This document shows positions 7,150-15,154 of a stretch of 64,000 nucleotides of DNA, piece after piece. The first letter of the stretch is position 1; each line of letters starts with the position of its first letter. A program made the position numbers and the translations under genes. Source of the DNA: JAHCIE01 sp034431435 (GTDB taxonomy: Bacteria; Chloroflexota; Anaerolineae; Epilineales; JAHCIE01); the NCBI GenBank assembly GCA_034431435.1, contig DAOUDG010000100.1, forward strand, positions 1 to 64,000, in the 5' to 3' direction. Below the pieces are notes generated by a model. That model did no database searches, was not told the DNA's origin, and saw nothing but the letters and a program-made list of their open reading frames with translations.

Positions 7150-10073
7150 CGACCCTGACCATCGATGGCAAGCGCGTCGAGACGCCCAACGGCTCCACCG
7201 TCCTGGAAGCAGCCCTGGCCCACGGCATCGACGTGCCGCGCCTGTGCTACCACCCCGAGCTTGTCCCCTCCGGTGGCTGCCGCTTGTGCCTGGTCGAGGT
7301 CGAGGGCCGCGCCGCGCCCACCCCCAGTTGTGGCCTGCGCGCCGAGGAGGGCATGGTCATTCATACCCAGAGCGACCACCTGACGGCGCTACGGCGCGAC
7401 ATCATCGACCTGTTCGTATCCGACCACCCGATGCGCTGCGCCGTCTGCGACAAGAACGGGGCCTGTGACTTGCAGCGTTACGCCTACCAGTTCGGCATCT
7501 CCGAGACCGCCTACGACTTCGAGCTATCGCGGCCTCTATTCCAGGAAGACAATCCGTTCTTCATCCGCGACCATCAGTATTGCATCTTGTGCGCCAAGTG
7601 CGTCCGCGTGTGCGATGAGGTGGTGGGCCGAAACGCCATCGACATCAGCGGTCGCGGCTTCACCAGCCACGTCGCAACACCCTTCGACGGCCCGATGCTC
7701 GACTCGACGTGTGTCTTCTGCGGTAGCTGCGTCCAGGTCTGCCCCACGGGCGCGTTGTTGCCCACGTCCCGGCTGCGCCGCGGTCGCGAGTGGGAGCTAC
7801 AGCGCAAGCGTACCATCTGTGGCTACTGCGGCGTGGGCTGCGCCGTCGAGTACGCTGTCAAGGACGGCCAGATTCTATACGCCCAGGGCTTCTCGCAGGC
7901 CCCCGTCAATGGCGAGTTCCTGTGCGTCAAGGGCCGCTTCGGCTGGGACTTCGTCACCCACCCCGACCGCCTGACGCAACCCCTCGTGCGCCGCGATGTA
8001 CTGGAGCGACTGGGCCTGATTGAGCGGGCCGTCCCAGGCACGGACAACGGTAGCCCGCCGGCTCGCTCCCAGGCGGGCGGCGGCCGACGGCGAGCGGCGG
8101 TCGTCACTACCGACTTTGTCCCTGTGTCGTGGGACACGGCCCTCAGCATTGCAGCCACGGGGCTGGCAGACACCGTCAAGAGCCACGGCGCTGACGCCGT
8201 GGCGGGCCTCGCCTCGGCGCGCTGCACGAATGAGGACAATTTCCTGTTCCAAAAGCTGCTGCGCGTCAGCATCGGCACTAACAACGTCGACCACTGCGCA
8301 CGGCTGTGTCACTCGTCGTCGGTGACAGGCCTGGGGATGGCCTTCGGCAGCGGCGCGATGACGAACCCCATCCGCGACATCCGCGACGCCGATTGCATCC
8401 TCATCACCGGCTCGAACACCGCCGAGTCCCACCCGGTGATTGGCTATGAAGTGGTGCGCGCGGTGAAGAAGGGGGCGCAACTTGTCATCATCGACCCGCG
8501 TCGCATCCCCCTCGTCGATCATGCTAACCTCTTCTTGCAGCCCAAGCCGGGCACGGACATCTACGTCTTTCTGGCAATGGCCCACGTCATCCTGCGCGAA
8601 GGCTGGGCAGACAGCGCCTTCATCGCCGAGCGCACCGAGAACTTCGACGAGTTCACCCGCGCCGTCGAGGGCTACACCCCGGAGATGGCCGCCTTGATGT
8701 CGGGCGTTCCTGCCGACCTCGTCGAGAAGGCCGCGCGGGCATATGCCCTGGGGGAGCGGCAGGCGACGAGCGATTCGAGATTGGAGCCGACCGGCGCGCC
8801 ATCGCCCTCCCGCGGCCGTTCCACCATTCTGTATGCGATGGGCATCACCCAACGTAGCAACGGGACCGAGATGGTGCTGACGCTGGCGAATCTGGCCATG
8901 CTCACCGGGCAGATTGGCAAGCCCTCGACCGGCCTCAATCCGCTGCGCGGCCAGTCGAATGTCCAGGGCGCGTGCGACGTCGGGGCGTTGCCCAACGTCC
9001 TGAGTGGCTACCAGCCGGTCACCGACGAGGTCAAACGCCGCGCCGTCGCCCAGGTGTGGGGACTGCCCGACCTGCCGCCGACGCCCGGCCTGACCGTCGT
9101 GGAAATGATGCACGCCGCCGTCGAAGGCCAGGTCAAGGCCATGCTCATCATGGGCGAGAACCCCATGCTGTCTGACCCCAACGTGAGCCATGTTGAGCAG
9201 GCGCTGCGCAGCCTCGACATGCTGGTGGTAGCGGACATCTTCATGAGCGAGACCGCCGCCCTGGCCCACGTCGTCCTGCCCGCCGCCTCGGCGCTGGAGA
9301 AGGTCGGCACTATTACCAACACCGAGCGCCGCGTCCAACTCATCGCCCCCATCTTGCCGTCTCCCGGCGAGGCCCACGACGACTGGCGCATCCTGTGCGA
9401 CCTCGGCGCGCGCCTCGACGCGGCCCTGAGTCACCCGGCGGGGCGTTGGGACTACGCGGGGCCAGCGGCAATCATGGACGAGATTGCCCAAACGACCCCT
9501 ATCTACGGTGGCATTCATTTCCCACGCCTGGCGGGGGCTGGCCTCGCCTGGCCCTGCCCGACCGACGATCACCCTGGGACGCCCATCCTGCACACGAAGG
9601 CTTTCACGCGCGGCAAGGGCAAGTTCCACCCTATCACCGCCAAGCTACCCGCCGAGCCGACCGACGCCGAGTACCCCCTCATCCTGAGTACCGGCCGCAT
9701 CCTGTGGCACTACCACACGGGAACGATGACGCGCCGTAGCGAGGGCCTCAACTGGCGCGAGTCGCGCGGCTACGCCGAGGTCAACCCCGTCGACGCCCAG
9801 GCGGCTGGCCTGCGCGACGGCGGTCCCGCCCTTATTACCAGCCGTCGCGGCCAGGTGCGCGTCCAGGCGCGCTTCAGCGAGACAGTCCCACCGGGGACGG
9901 TGTTTCTGGCGTTCCACTGGAAAGAAGCGCCCGCCAACCTGCTCACCCACGACTTCGCCCTGGACCCCATCGCAAAGATACCGGAGTACAAGGTGTGCGC
10001 CATCCGTATCGAAAGCCCCAAGGCCGCCGCCCACGGCAAGGGCGAGAAGGTCGCCGAACTCGCGGAGGCATGA
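7146..10073 (+). CDS. fdhA: NAD-dependent formate dehydrogenase, molybdopterin catalytic subunit (alpha)
   Basis: A 975-residue cytosolic catalytic subunit that oxidises formate to CO2 (or the reverse). Domains in order: [2Fe-2S] ferredoxin (Cys34, 45, 48, 62), the NuoG-type H94/C98/C101/C107 cluster, two [4Fe-4S] sites (C146-149-152-156 and C189-192-195-199), the molybdopterin-domain cluster (C225, C228, C232, C260), then the bis-MGD oxidoreductase core. The metal ligand is Cys388 in ARLCHSSSV, where selenoenzymes carry selenocysteine. Two hydrophilic stretches, about residues 296-325 and 537-560, look like insertions compared with the usual sequence. Start is ATG 7146 overlapping the previous TGA; no FdhD gene is nearby. 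Confidence 0.95.
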   Translation: MTTLTIDGKRVETPNGSTVLEAALAHGIDVPRLCYHPELVPSGGCRLCLVEVEGRAAPTPSCGLRAEEGMVIHTQSDHLTALRRDIIDLFVSDHPMRCAVCDKNGACDLQRYAYQFGISETAYDFELSRPLFQEDNPFFIRDHQYCILCAKCVRVCDEVVGRNAIDISGRGFTSHVATPFDGPMLDSTCVFCGSCVQVCPTGALLPTSRLRRGREWELQRKRTICGYCGVGCAVEYAVKDGQILYAQGFSQAPVNGEFLCVKGRFGWDFVTHPDRLTQPLVRRDVLERLGLIERAVPGTDNGSPPARSQAGGGRRRAAVVTTDFVPVSWDTALSIAATGLADTVKSHGADAVAGLASARCTNEDNFLFQKLLRVSIGTNNVDHCARLCHSSSVTGLGMAFGSGAMTNPIRDIRDADCILITGSNTAESHPVIGYEVVRAVKKGAQLVIIDPRRIPLVDHANLFLQPKPGTDIYVFLAMAHVILREGWADSAFIAERTENFDEFTRAVEGYTPEMAALMSGVPADLVEKAARAYALGERQATSDSRLEPTGAPSPSRGRSTILYAMGITQRSNGTEMVLTLANLAMLTGQIGKPSTGLNPLRGQSNVQGACDVGALPNVLSGYQPVTDEVKRRAVAQVWGLPDLPPTPGLTVVEMMHAAVEGQVKAMLIMGENPMLSDPNVSHVEQALRSLDMLVVADIFMSETAALAHVVLPAASALEKVGTITNTERRVQLIAPILPSPGEAHDDWRILCDLGARLDAALSHPAGRWDYAGPAAIMDEIAQTTPIYGGIHFPRLAGAGLAWPCPTDDHPGTPILHTKAFTRGKGKFHPITAKLPAEPTDAEYPLILSTGRILWHYHTGTMTRRSEGLNWRESRGYAEVNPVDAQAAGLRDGGPALITSRRGQVRVQARFSETVPPGTVFLAFHWKEAPANLLTHDFALDPIAKIPEYKVCAIRIESPKAAAHGKGEKVAELAEA

Positions 10074-10137
10074 CATCGACCCCAGCTGACCCATACCCGT
10101 CAGTCTGCCCCGGAATCCGCGTTGCGCAGGTAACAAC

Positions 10138-10749
10138 ATGGACACGCTCGATCTCAAGAAGACCTACAAGACCCTCTTCTCCGCACCGGCTAAAGCGCCG
10201 ACGCTGGTCGACGTGCCGCCGCTGAGCTACCTCATGGTGGACGGGCAGGGCAACCCCAACACCGCCCCGGCGTACGCGGCGGCGGTCCAGACCCTGTACA
10301 GCGTCGCCTACACGCTCCGCTTCGCCCTAAAGAAGGCGGGTGTCCTCGATTACAGCGTGCCGCCCCTCGAGGGCCTGTGGTGGGCGAATGACATGGGCGC
10401 GTTCCGCGCCGCTGACCGCGATGCGTGGCAGTGGACGATGATGATACTGACTCCCAGCCAGGTCACGCTCGACTGGTTCGACAGGGCCGTGGCCGAAGCC
10501 CGCGCCAAAGGCGCGCCAGCGATCGATCGCCTGCGGCTCGACACCTACGCCGAGGGGCTGAGCGCGCACATCATGCACATCGGGCCTTACGCCGCCGAAG
10601 CGCCAACCATCGAGCGGCTGCACGCCTTCATCGCTGCCGAGGGTTACGCCCTCGCCGGTAAGCACCACGAAATCTACCTGGGCGACCCGCGACGCACGGC
10701 AGCGGAGAAGCTGAAGACCATTATCCGCCAGCCGGTGGCTCGCCCCTGA
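10138..10749 (+). CDS. GyrI-like small-molecule-binding domain protein
   Basis: A 203-residue soluble protein of the stand-alone GyrI-like (SOUL/AraC effector-binding related) group, recognised by PPLSYLMVDGQGNPN near the start, the AVQTLYSVAYTLRF helix, GLWWAND, and the second half RLDTYAEGLSAHIMHIGPY followed by LHAFIAAEGY. There is no DNA-binding domain. Relatives bind or hydrolyse small molecules; the ligand here is unknown. It begins 64 bases after fdhA and could be co-transcribed, but nothing functional links them. A promoter and inverted repeat separate it from the next gene. Confidence 0.8.
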   Translation: MDTLDLKKTYKTLFSAPAKAPTLVDVPPLSYLMVDGQGNPNTAPAYAAAVQTLYSVAYTLRFALKKAGVLDYSVPPLEGLWWANDMGAFRAADRDAWQWTMMILTPSQVTLDWFDRAVAEARAKGAPAIDRLRLDTYAEGLSAHIMHIGPYAAEAPTIERLHAFIAAEGYALAGKHHEIYLGDPRRTAAEKLKTIIRQPVARP

Positions 10750-10829
10750 AGGGCTGGCCGTCGCGCGTGGGGTAACTCACTCCCCCAGGTAACGACCACG
10801 CCACCGCCCCACCCCGTCACGGCGCAAAC

Positions 10830-10858
10830 TTGACCGCCACACCTGGCCAGTCCACAAT
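10830..10858 (+). promoter_or_regulatory. Sigma-70 promoter for the small membrane protein gene at 10962
   Basis: TTGACC at 10830-10835 and CACAAT at 10853-10858 are separated by exactly 17 bases and leave about a 95-base leader before ATG 10962. Predicted from sequence only. Confidence 0.55.
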
Positions 10859-10879
10859 TTCGGCTGGCGGGTGTGGCGG
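10834..10879. repeat. Inverted repeat overlapping the promoter
   Basis: CCGCCACACC at 10834-10843 is the exact reverse complement of GGTGTGGCGG at 10870-10879, with further pairing of CCAG and CTGG inside. The arms flank the predicted -10 and start site, so it could be an operator or a leader hairpin. Confidence 0.5.
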
Positions 10880-10961
10880 CTCGCTTTCCTGGCGCCATAC
10901 GGCCCGCCTTCGACGACGCGCTCGCTCCGGGCGAAGCGCACCTATTGCGGAGAACTCAGCT

Positions 10962-11378
10962 ATGGACCTTAATACCCTTCTTCTCATTCTGCATTCGGCG
11001 TGGCGGTGGGTGGTGGTCATCGTCGCCCTCATCGCTCTCGTGTTCTTCCTCATCGAGTGGCTTCGCAACCGCGAGCTAGGCTTCTCCGACCGCCGCCTGA
11101 TGAGCATCTACACCATCACGCTGGATGTGCAGGTCTTGTTGGGCCTGGTACTGATCATCTGGAGCGGCCTGACCACCCCCATCGGTTTCCCCACCTACCG
11201 CATCGAGCATGCGGTGACGATGATCATCGCCGTCATCATCGCCCATCTCTACAGCCGTTGGCGCAATGCCCCCTTGCCGGCCCGCCCGCGCACCTTCTTC
11301 CTGCTCACCCTGGCCTCCCTCGTTATCATCATTCTGGGCGTCGCGCGGCTGCCGGCAGGCTGGACCTTCCGCATGTAG
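10962..11378 (+). CDS. Small four-helix membrane protein (HSAWRW type)
   Basis: A 138-residue integral membrane protein with four hydrophobic helices (about 5-33, 46-66, 75-95 and 108-127). The start LLLILHSAWRWVV and the middle IEHAVTMIIAVIIAHLY contain histidines placed in helices, a pattern seen in small cytochrome-b561-like or uncharacterised membrane proteins of several phyla. Haem binding is therefore possible but not demonstrated. ATG 10962 was chosen because it fits the hydrophobic start; the open frame extends further upstream only into the promoter region. The AzlCD pair follows 15 bases downstream. Confidence 0.7.
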   Translation: MDLNTLLLILHSAWRWVVVIVALIALVFFLIEWLRNRELGFSDRRLMSIYTITLDVQVLLGLVLIIWSGLTTPIGFPTYRIEHAVTMIIAVIIAHLYSRWRNAPLPARPRTFFLLTLASLVIIILGVARLPAGWTFRM

Positions 11379-11393
11379 CAGAGGACCAGCCGC

Positions 11394-12083
11394 GTGCCTC
11401 CGGTGACCTTCACGCTGTCGGGCGCCCGCAAAGGCGCCCGACTCACTATCCCCATCGCCCCCAGCATCCTCGCCTGGGGCGTCGTCTTCGGCATCCTCGC
11501 GCGCCAGGCGGGCCTCAGCCCGGCCGAGGCGGTACTGATGAGCGGGACGGTGTTCGCCGGGGCGTCGCAACTCGTCGCGATGGAACTGTGGCGCGCGCCG
11601 CTGCCTGTGCTCGAAATCCTGCTCACAACCTTGATTATCAACCTGCGCCACGTTCTCATGGGCGCGGCTCTCCAACCCTGGTTTGCCCACCTCGGCGCGC
11701 TGCGGCGCTACGGCTCGGTGTTCTTCCTGACCGATGAGAGCTGGGCATTGACTCTCGACGAGCTTGAGCATGGCAGCCACGACGCCGCCTTTCTCCTCGG
11801 CAGCGGCGTGACCTGCTATATCACGTGGCTCAGCGCGACGGTCATAGGCCAGTCGCTGGGCGCGGCCATTCCCAACCCGGCCCGCTGGGGCCTGGACTTC
11901 GCTTCCTACGCTGTATTCCTGGCGCTGCTGGTGGGGATGTGGCGCGGCAAGTCGAGCCTGTTACCGTGGGTCGTCGCCGCTGTGGTGGCGCTGGTGGCCG
12001 CGCGGCTACTGCCGGGCAAATGGTACGTGCTGCTGGGGGGACTGGCGGGTAGCCTGGTGGGGGCGTGGCGTGATGTCGATTGA
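11394..12083 (+). CDS. azlC: AzlC-type branched-chain amino acid exporter, large subunit
   Basis: A 229-residue membrane protein with the AzlC family start GARKGARLTIPIAPSILAWGVVFG, the MSGTVFAGASQLVAMELW motif, the LIINLRHVLMGAAL segment and FFLTDESWALT. With AzlD it exports branched-chain amino acids or analogues across the inner membrane. The start is taken as GTG 11394, 15 bases after the preceding stop; no ATG fits the conserved N-terminus. The 3' end overlaps azlD by about 11 bases, typical of this two-gene unit. Substrate is inferred from the family only. Confidence 0.9.
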   Translation: MPPVTFTLSGARKGARLTIPIAPSILAWGVVFGILARQAGLSPAEAVLMSGTVFAGASQLVAMELWRAPLPVLEILLTTLIINLRHVLMGAALQPWFAHLGALRRYGSVFFLTDESWALTLDELEHGSHDAAFLLGSGVTCYITWLSATVIGQSLGAAIPNPARWGLDFASYAVFLALLVGMWRGKSSLLPWVVAAVVALVAARLLPGKWYVLLGGLAGSLVGAWRDVD

Positions 12084-12384
12084 TCCCCTGATCGGGCTGA
12101 CCATCCTCGGCATGGCCCTGATCACCTATGTGACCCGCAGTAGTGGCCTATGGCTGATGGGGCGCGTCAAGCCAACGCCGCGCGTTGCCGTCTGGATGCG
12201 CCAGATTCCCGGCGCCATCCTGGTCGCGCTGGTCACGCCGGCCGTGCTGACGGGGAACCTGGCCGACGCGGTCGCGGGCCTGGCGACGGTACTGGTGGCG
12301 TGGCGCACCCGCAACGTGCTACTGGCGATGGTGGTCGGCATCGTGGTCGTGGCTGCGCTGCGGGCGGTGGCCAGCGCGGGGTAG
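12073..12384 (+). CDS. azlD: AzlD-type branched-chain amino acid exporter, small subunit
   Basis: A roughly 103-residue membrane protein with four hydrophobic segments and the AzlD signatures MALITYVTRSSGLWLM near the N-terminus and WMRQIPGAILVALVTPAVL in the middle. It partners AzlC in the export pore. It overlaps the azlC end, with ATG 12073 (or GTG 12070) as start. A hairpin at 12427-12450 separates it from the convergent miaB gene. Confidence 0.9.
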   Translation: MSIDPLIGLTILGMALITYVTRSSGLWLMGRVKPTPRVAVWMRQIPGAILVALVTPAVLTGNLADAVAGLATVLVAWRTRNVLLAMVVGIVVVAALRAVASAG

Positions 12385-12420
12385 CGCTGGCTCGCGGCGG
12401 TTAATCGCTGCCGCTGCACA

Positions 12421-12450
12421 ACAAAAGCGCGGGACGTGACCGTCCCGCGC
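12421..12450 (-). terminator. miaB: Intrinsic terminator of miaB
   Basis: GCGCGGGACG (12427-12436) pairs with CGTCCCGCGC (12441-12450) over a four-base loop. Read on the minus strand the stem is followed by TTTTGT, a typical terminator tail, 25 bases past the miaB stop. It may also stop transcription from azlCD. Confidence 0.8.
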
Positions 12451-12474
12451 AAGCGAAGCATGTGAGCAGTCGTC

Positions 12475-13854
12475 TTAGCCCGCCACCAGGGGGATGACTT
12501 CGCGCTCGATGCGCGGGGTATGCGGCAGACGGGCCTGCATCGACCACGGCCCGGTCCACGTCACTTCGACATCGGCCAGTTGCCCCGTCCAGTCGCGCGC
12601 GGCATCCTCGAAGAACACCAGCTTGTCGTTGCGCGTACGGCCGCGCCACTTGCCCTTGTGCCGACCCTCGACCAGCACCTCGACCACCTGGCCCAGGTAG
12701 GGGGCGTTGATTTCGGCAACGACGGCGTGCTGTAGCTCGTCCAGGACGTGCAGGCGGCGCGCCTTCTCGGCCGGCGGTACATCGTCGGCCATGATTTTCG
12801 CCGAGACGGTGCCCGGTCGGGGCGAGTACATCGCCAGGTGGGCCTTGTCCAGCTTAAGCTCGCGCAGCAAGTCAACGGTACCCTGGAAGTGCGCCTCGCT
12901 CTCGCCCGCGAAGCCGACGATGATGTCGGTGTGGATAGCGACGTTGGGCACGATACGCCGAATGCGCTCCACCAACCGGCGGTAGTCGTCGGTGGTGTAG
13001 CCGCGCTTCATGCGCTGGAGGGTGACGTCGTGTCCGGCCTGGACCGGTATGTTGATGTGCTTCATCACCTTAGGCAGTTCGGCCACGGTTTCCAGCAGCT
13101 CGTCGGTCATGTAGTTGGGATGCGATGTCAGGAAGCGAATGCGCTCCAGGCCGTCGATGCCGTTGAGCCGCCGTAGCAGCCTGGACAGGCCCGCGTGGTC
13201 GCCGCTGTCGTAGCCAAAACGGTCGACGATCTGTCCGAGTAACATGACTTCCTTGACGCCCTGCCCCACCAGGGCACGCACCTCGCGCACGATGTCGTCG
13301 GCGGGGCGGCTGCGCTCGCGGCCGCGACGCGCGGGGATGATGCAGAAGGTACAGACGTGGTCGCAGCCATACATGACCGGCACATTGGCCTGGCTGCGCC
13401 CGCGCTCGTGGGCGGGCAGGGTCAGTTCCTCGTCCTGCGCCTGGTAGCGCGTGGTCAGCGCCGACAGGTCCACTTCCTGGGCCAGGCGGTCCATGTCTCG
13501 CGCCTGGAGGAAGTCGACCAGGGGGCGCGTCTCTGAGGGGGCCATGAACACGTCGACCATGGGGTAGGCCTGGCGCAGAGCGTCGGCCCGCTTGGTGCCC
13601 TGGCCGACCAGGCAGCCCATGACGCTGATGACCATATCGGGCCGCGCCGCCTTGACCGGCTTGAGCGCGCCCAGCTTGCCGTAAACTTTGTCCTCGGCGC
13701 TTTGCCGCACCACGCACGTATTGAGCACCACGACGTCGGCCTCGTCGGCCTCGTCGGTGTAGATATAGCCGAGCCGTTCCAGTTCGGCGGCGACGCGCTG
13801 CGTGTCCGCCTCATTCATCTGGCAGCCCCAGAATGTAGTATGATACCGCCTCAC
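12475..13854 (-). CDS. miaB: tRNA-2-methylthio-N6-dimethylallyladenosine synthase (MiaB)
   Basis: A 459-residue methylthiotransferase that adds a methylthio group to i6A37 of tRNAs. The N-terminal UPF0004 domain has cysteines 11 (WGCQMNEAD), 47 (NTCVVR) and 81 (MGCLVG) for the auxiliary [4Fe-4S] cluster; the radical SAM CxxxCxxC is Cys164, Cys168 and Cys171; a TRAM domain lies at about 385-445. WGCQMNEADTQR is the MiaB rather than MtaB or RimO type. The start is GTG 13854 with AGGAG seven bases upstream, because this keeps the conserved short N-terminus. Confidence 0.95.
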   Translation of the reverse strand: MRRYHTTFWGCQMNEADTQRVAAELERLGYIYTDEADEADVVVLNTCVVRQSAEDKVYGKLGALKPVKAARPDMVISVMGCLVGQGTKRADALRQAYPMVDVFMAPSETRPLVDFLQARDMDRLAQEVDLSALTTRYQAQDEELTLPAHERGRSQANVPVMYGCDHVCTFCIIPARRGRERSRPADDIVREVRALVGQGVKEVMLLGQIVDRFGYDSGDHAGLSRLLRRLNGIDGLERIRFLTSHPNYMTDELLETVAELPKVMKHINIPVQAGHDVTLQRMKRGYTTDDYRRLVERIRRIVPNVAIHTDIIVGFAGESEAHFQGTVDLLRELKLDKAHLAMYSPRPGTVSAKIMADDVPPAEKARRLHVLDELQHAVVAEINAPYLGQVVEVLVEGRHKGKWRGRTRNDKLVFFEDAARDWTGQLADVEVTWTGPWSMQARLPHTPRIEREVIPLVAG

Positions 13855-13901
13855 GGGCCTACTCCTGACAACTAGCGATGGTCACGCGGTCTAGAAGCCA
13901 A

Positions 13902-13930
13902 AGTATAGCATGGCAGCGCGTGGGGGCCAA
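13902..13930 (-). promoter_or_regulatory. Sigma-70 promoter of miaB
   Basis: On the minus strand TTGGCC (13925-13930) and TATACT (13902-13907) are 17 bases apart, followed by a leader of about 45 bases with an AGGAG ribosome-binding site. Confidence 0.6.
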
Positions 13931-13980
13931 GCCCACCGACGCCAGGTTCCCTGGGGCGCGCCAGCGGGTTACTGCTCCTC

Positions 13981-14334
13981 CTACGACGCCGCCTCGCGCA
14001 GCAGCCCCGGCAGATCGGTCACCAGTTGCCGCTTGGTGACGACTCGCGTCGCACCCGCCGCCTCGGCCGCCCGCCGCGCCTCGACATCGACGTGGGGGCC
14101 GTAGGCGACCACGGGCACGCCGGGCCGCGCCGCGCGCACCTCGGCCAGCAGATCAGCCCACGGGCGAGCACGAACGGCCAGATCGAGCACGACCAGCCGA
14201 AGGTCGGGATCGGCGAGGCTGGCCGCCATGCCCGGCCCCGGCCCGGCCAGCGGTTCCAGCCCCACAGCCCGCGCGGCCGTCTCCAACTGCACACTGAAGA
14301 AGAGATCGTCCGCCAACAGGAGCGCCTTTGCCAT
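13981..14334 (-). CDS. Stand-alone receiver-like domain protein
   Basis: A 117-residue single-domain protein resembling a CheY-like receiver: ALLLADDLFF near the start supplies the acidic pair, LRLVVLDLAV supplies the phosphoacceptor-position Asp51, and RVVTKRQL supplies the switch lysine at 101. The usual threonine/serine after strand 4 is replaced (VVAYGPH), so phosphorylation-driven switching may be weakened. There is no output domain. It starts one base after the stop of the pentapeptide-repeat gene (TGACATG), so the two are translationally coupled. Its partner kinase is not in the window. Confidence 0.65.
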   Translation of the reverse strand: MAKALLLADDLFFSVQLETAARAVGLEPLAGPGPGMAASLADPDLRLVVLDLAVRARPWADLLAEVRAARPGVPVVAYGPHVDVEARRAAEAAGATRVVTKRQLVTDLPGLLREAAS

Positions 14335-14335
14335 G

Positions 14336-14953
14336 TCAACCTCCCGCCGCCAGCGATTCCAGTTCCGCCAGGCTCACACCAACCAGCGCCAAGTCGTCGA
14401 GAGTCGCGCCGGTCAGGTCCACCCCATCCAGCCTGGGCCACCAGAGCATCGCGCCGCTGAGGTCGGCCCCGGCCAGATTCGCCCCGCGCAGATCGGTCCC
14501 CAGCAGGTGGGCCGCGCGCAGGTCCGCGCCGCTCAGGTCAGCGCGCGCCAGCACGGTTTCCTGAAGGTTCGCGCCCTGCAAGCCGGCGTGATGGAGACAC
14601 GCCCGACTCAGGTCGGCCTCCCGCAGCCGCGCGCCGCTCAGGTCGGCGTCACTCAGGTCAGCGTCGGCCAGGCGAGCGCGTGTCAGCTGCGCGCCGTCGA
14701 GGCGCGCCCCGACCAGGGTCGCCCGCTCCAGGCTCGCGTCGCGAAGGTCCGCGCCAGACAACGTCGCGCCACGCAGGTTGACCTCGGCCATGAGAGCGGC
14801 CAGGAACGTCGCTGCCGTCAGGTCGGCCCCCGCCAGATCGACGCGGCGCAGATCCCCCCTGGTCAGTTGCGCCAGGCGCAGCGTGTCCTGCCGGCCCCTG
14901 GCGGCATACTGGCGGGCGCGCAGCAGATCGGCTTGATTGTAGACTTCGGGCAT
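14336..14953 (-). CDS. Pentapeptide repeat protein
   Basis: A 205-residue protein made almost entirely of A(D/N)LxX pentapeptide repeats from about residue 38 to 190, which fold as a right-handed quadrilateral beta helix. The DNA therefore has a visible 15-base periodicity. The N-terminal 30 residues (QYAARGRQDTLRLAQ) are outside the repeat. Some family members mimic DNA and protect gyrase, but no specific feature here shows that. It is the first gene of a two-gene unit with the receiver-like protein and is divergent from the RNA-binding protein gene. Confidence 0.9.
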   Translation of the reverse strand: MPEVYNQADLLRARQYAARGRQDTLRLAQLTRGDLRRVDLAGADLTAATFLAALMAEVNLRGATLSGADLRDASLERATLVGARLDGAQLTRARLADADLSDADLSGARLREADLSRACLHHAGLQGANLQETVLARADLSGADLRAAHLLGTDLRGANLAGADLSGAMLWWPRLDGVDLTGATLDDLALVGVSLAELESLAAGG

Positions 14954-15007
14954 GGCGGCCTCACGTCATCCTTTTTGGCAGTTGCCAGGAAACGCTGTGA
15001 ATACACC

Positions 15008-15036
15008 TTGACAAGCGCCGGGACCTGTGTTAAATT
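15008..15036 (+). promoter_or_regulatory. Strong sigma-70 promoter of the RRM protein gene
   Basis: TTGACA at 15008-15013, a 17-base spacer ending in TGTG-T, and TAAATT at 15031-15036. It gives a leader of about 110 bases before ATG 15155. Confidence 0.75.
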
Positions 15037-15136
15037 GACCAGAAGCGTTAGTGGACGCCCGGTCCCCTGGTCCGCGCCCGACTACCAGTTCTCGTCCTGC
15101 CTGACTGGCTCGTGGCGTGGCGCCGTGTGTTGCAGC

Positions 15137-15150
15137 CTCGAGGAGACGAG
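15137..15150 (+). promoter_or_regulatory. Ribosome-binding site presented in a hairpin loop
   Basis: CTCG (15137-15140) pairs with CGAG (15147-15150) and the six loop bases are AGGAGA, the Shine-Dalgarno sequence, five bases before ATG 15155. The short stem could make translation temperature-sensitive; this is inference. Confidence 0.5.
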
Positions 15151-15154
15151 CACC

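Noticed and set aside
7875..9629. 584-residue minus-strand open frame within fdhA
   Set aside because: Mirror of a fully conserved formate dehydrogenase; no ribosome-binding site or recognisable domain.
14380..14900. Regular short direct repeats suggesting a CRISPR or satellite
   Set aside because: The 15-base periodicity is explained by pentapeptide codons in an intact reading frame.
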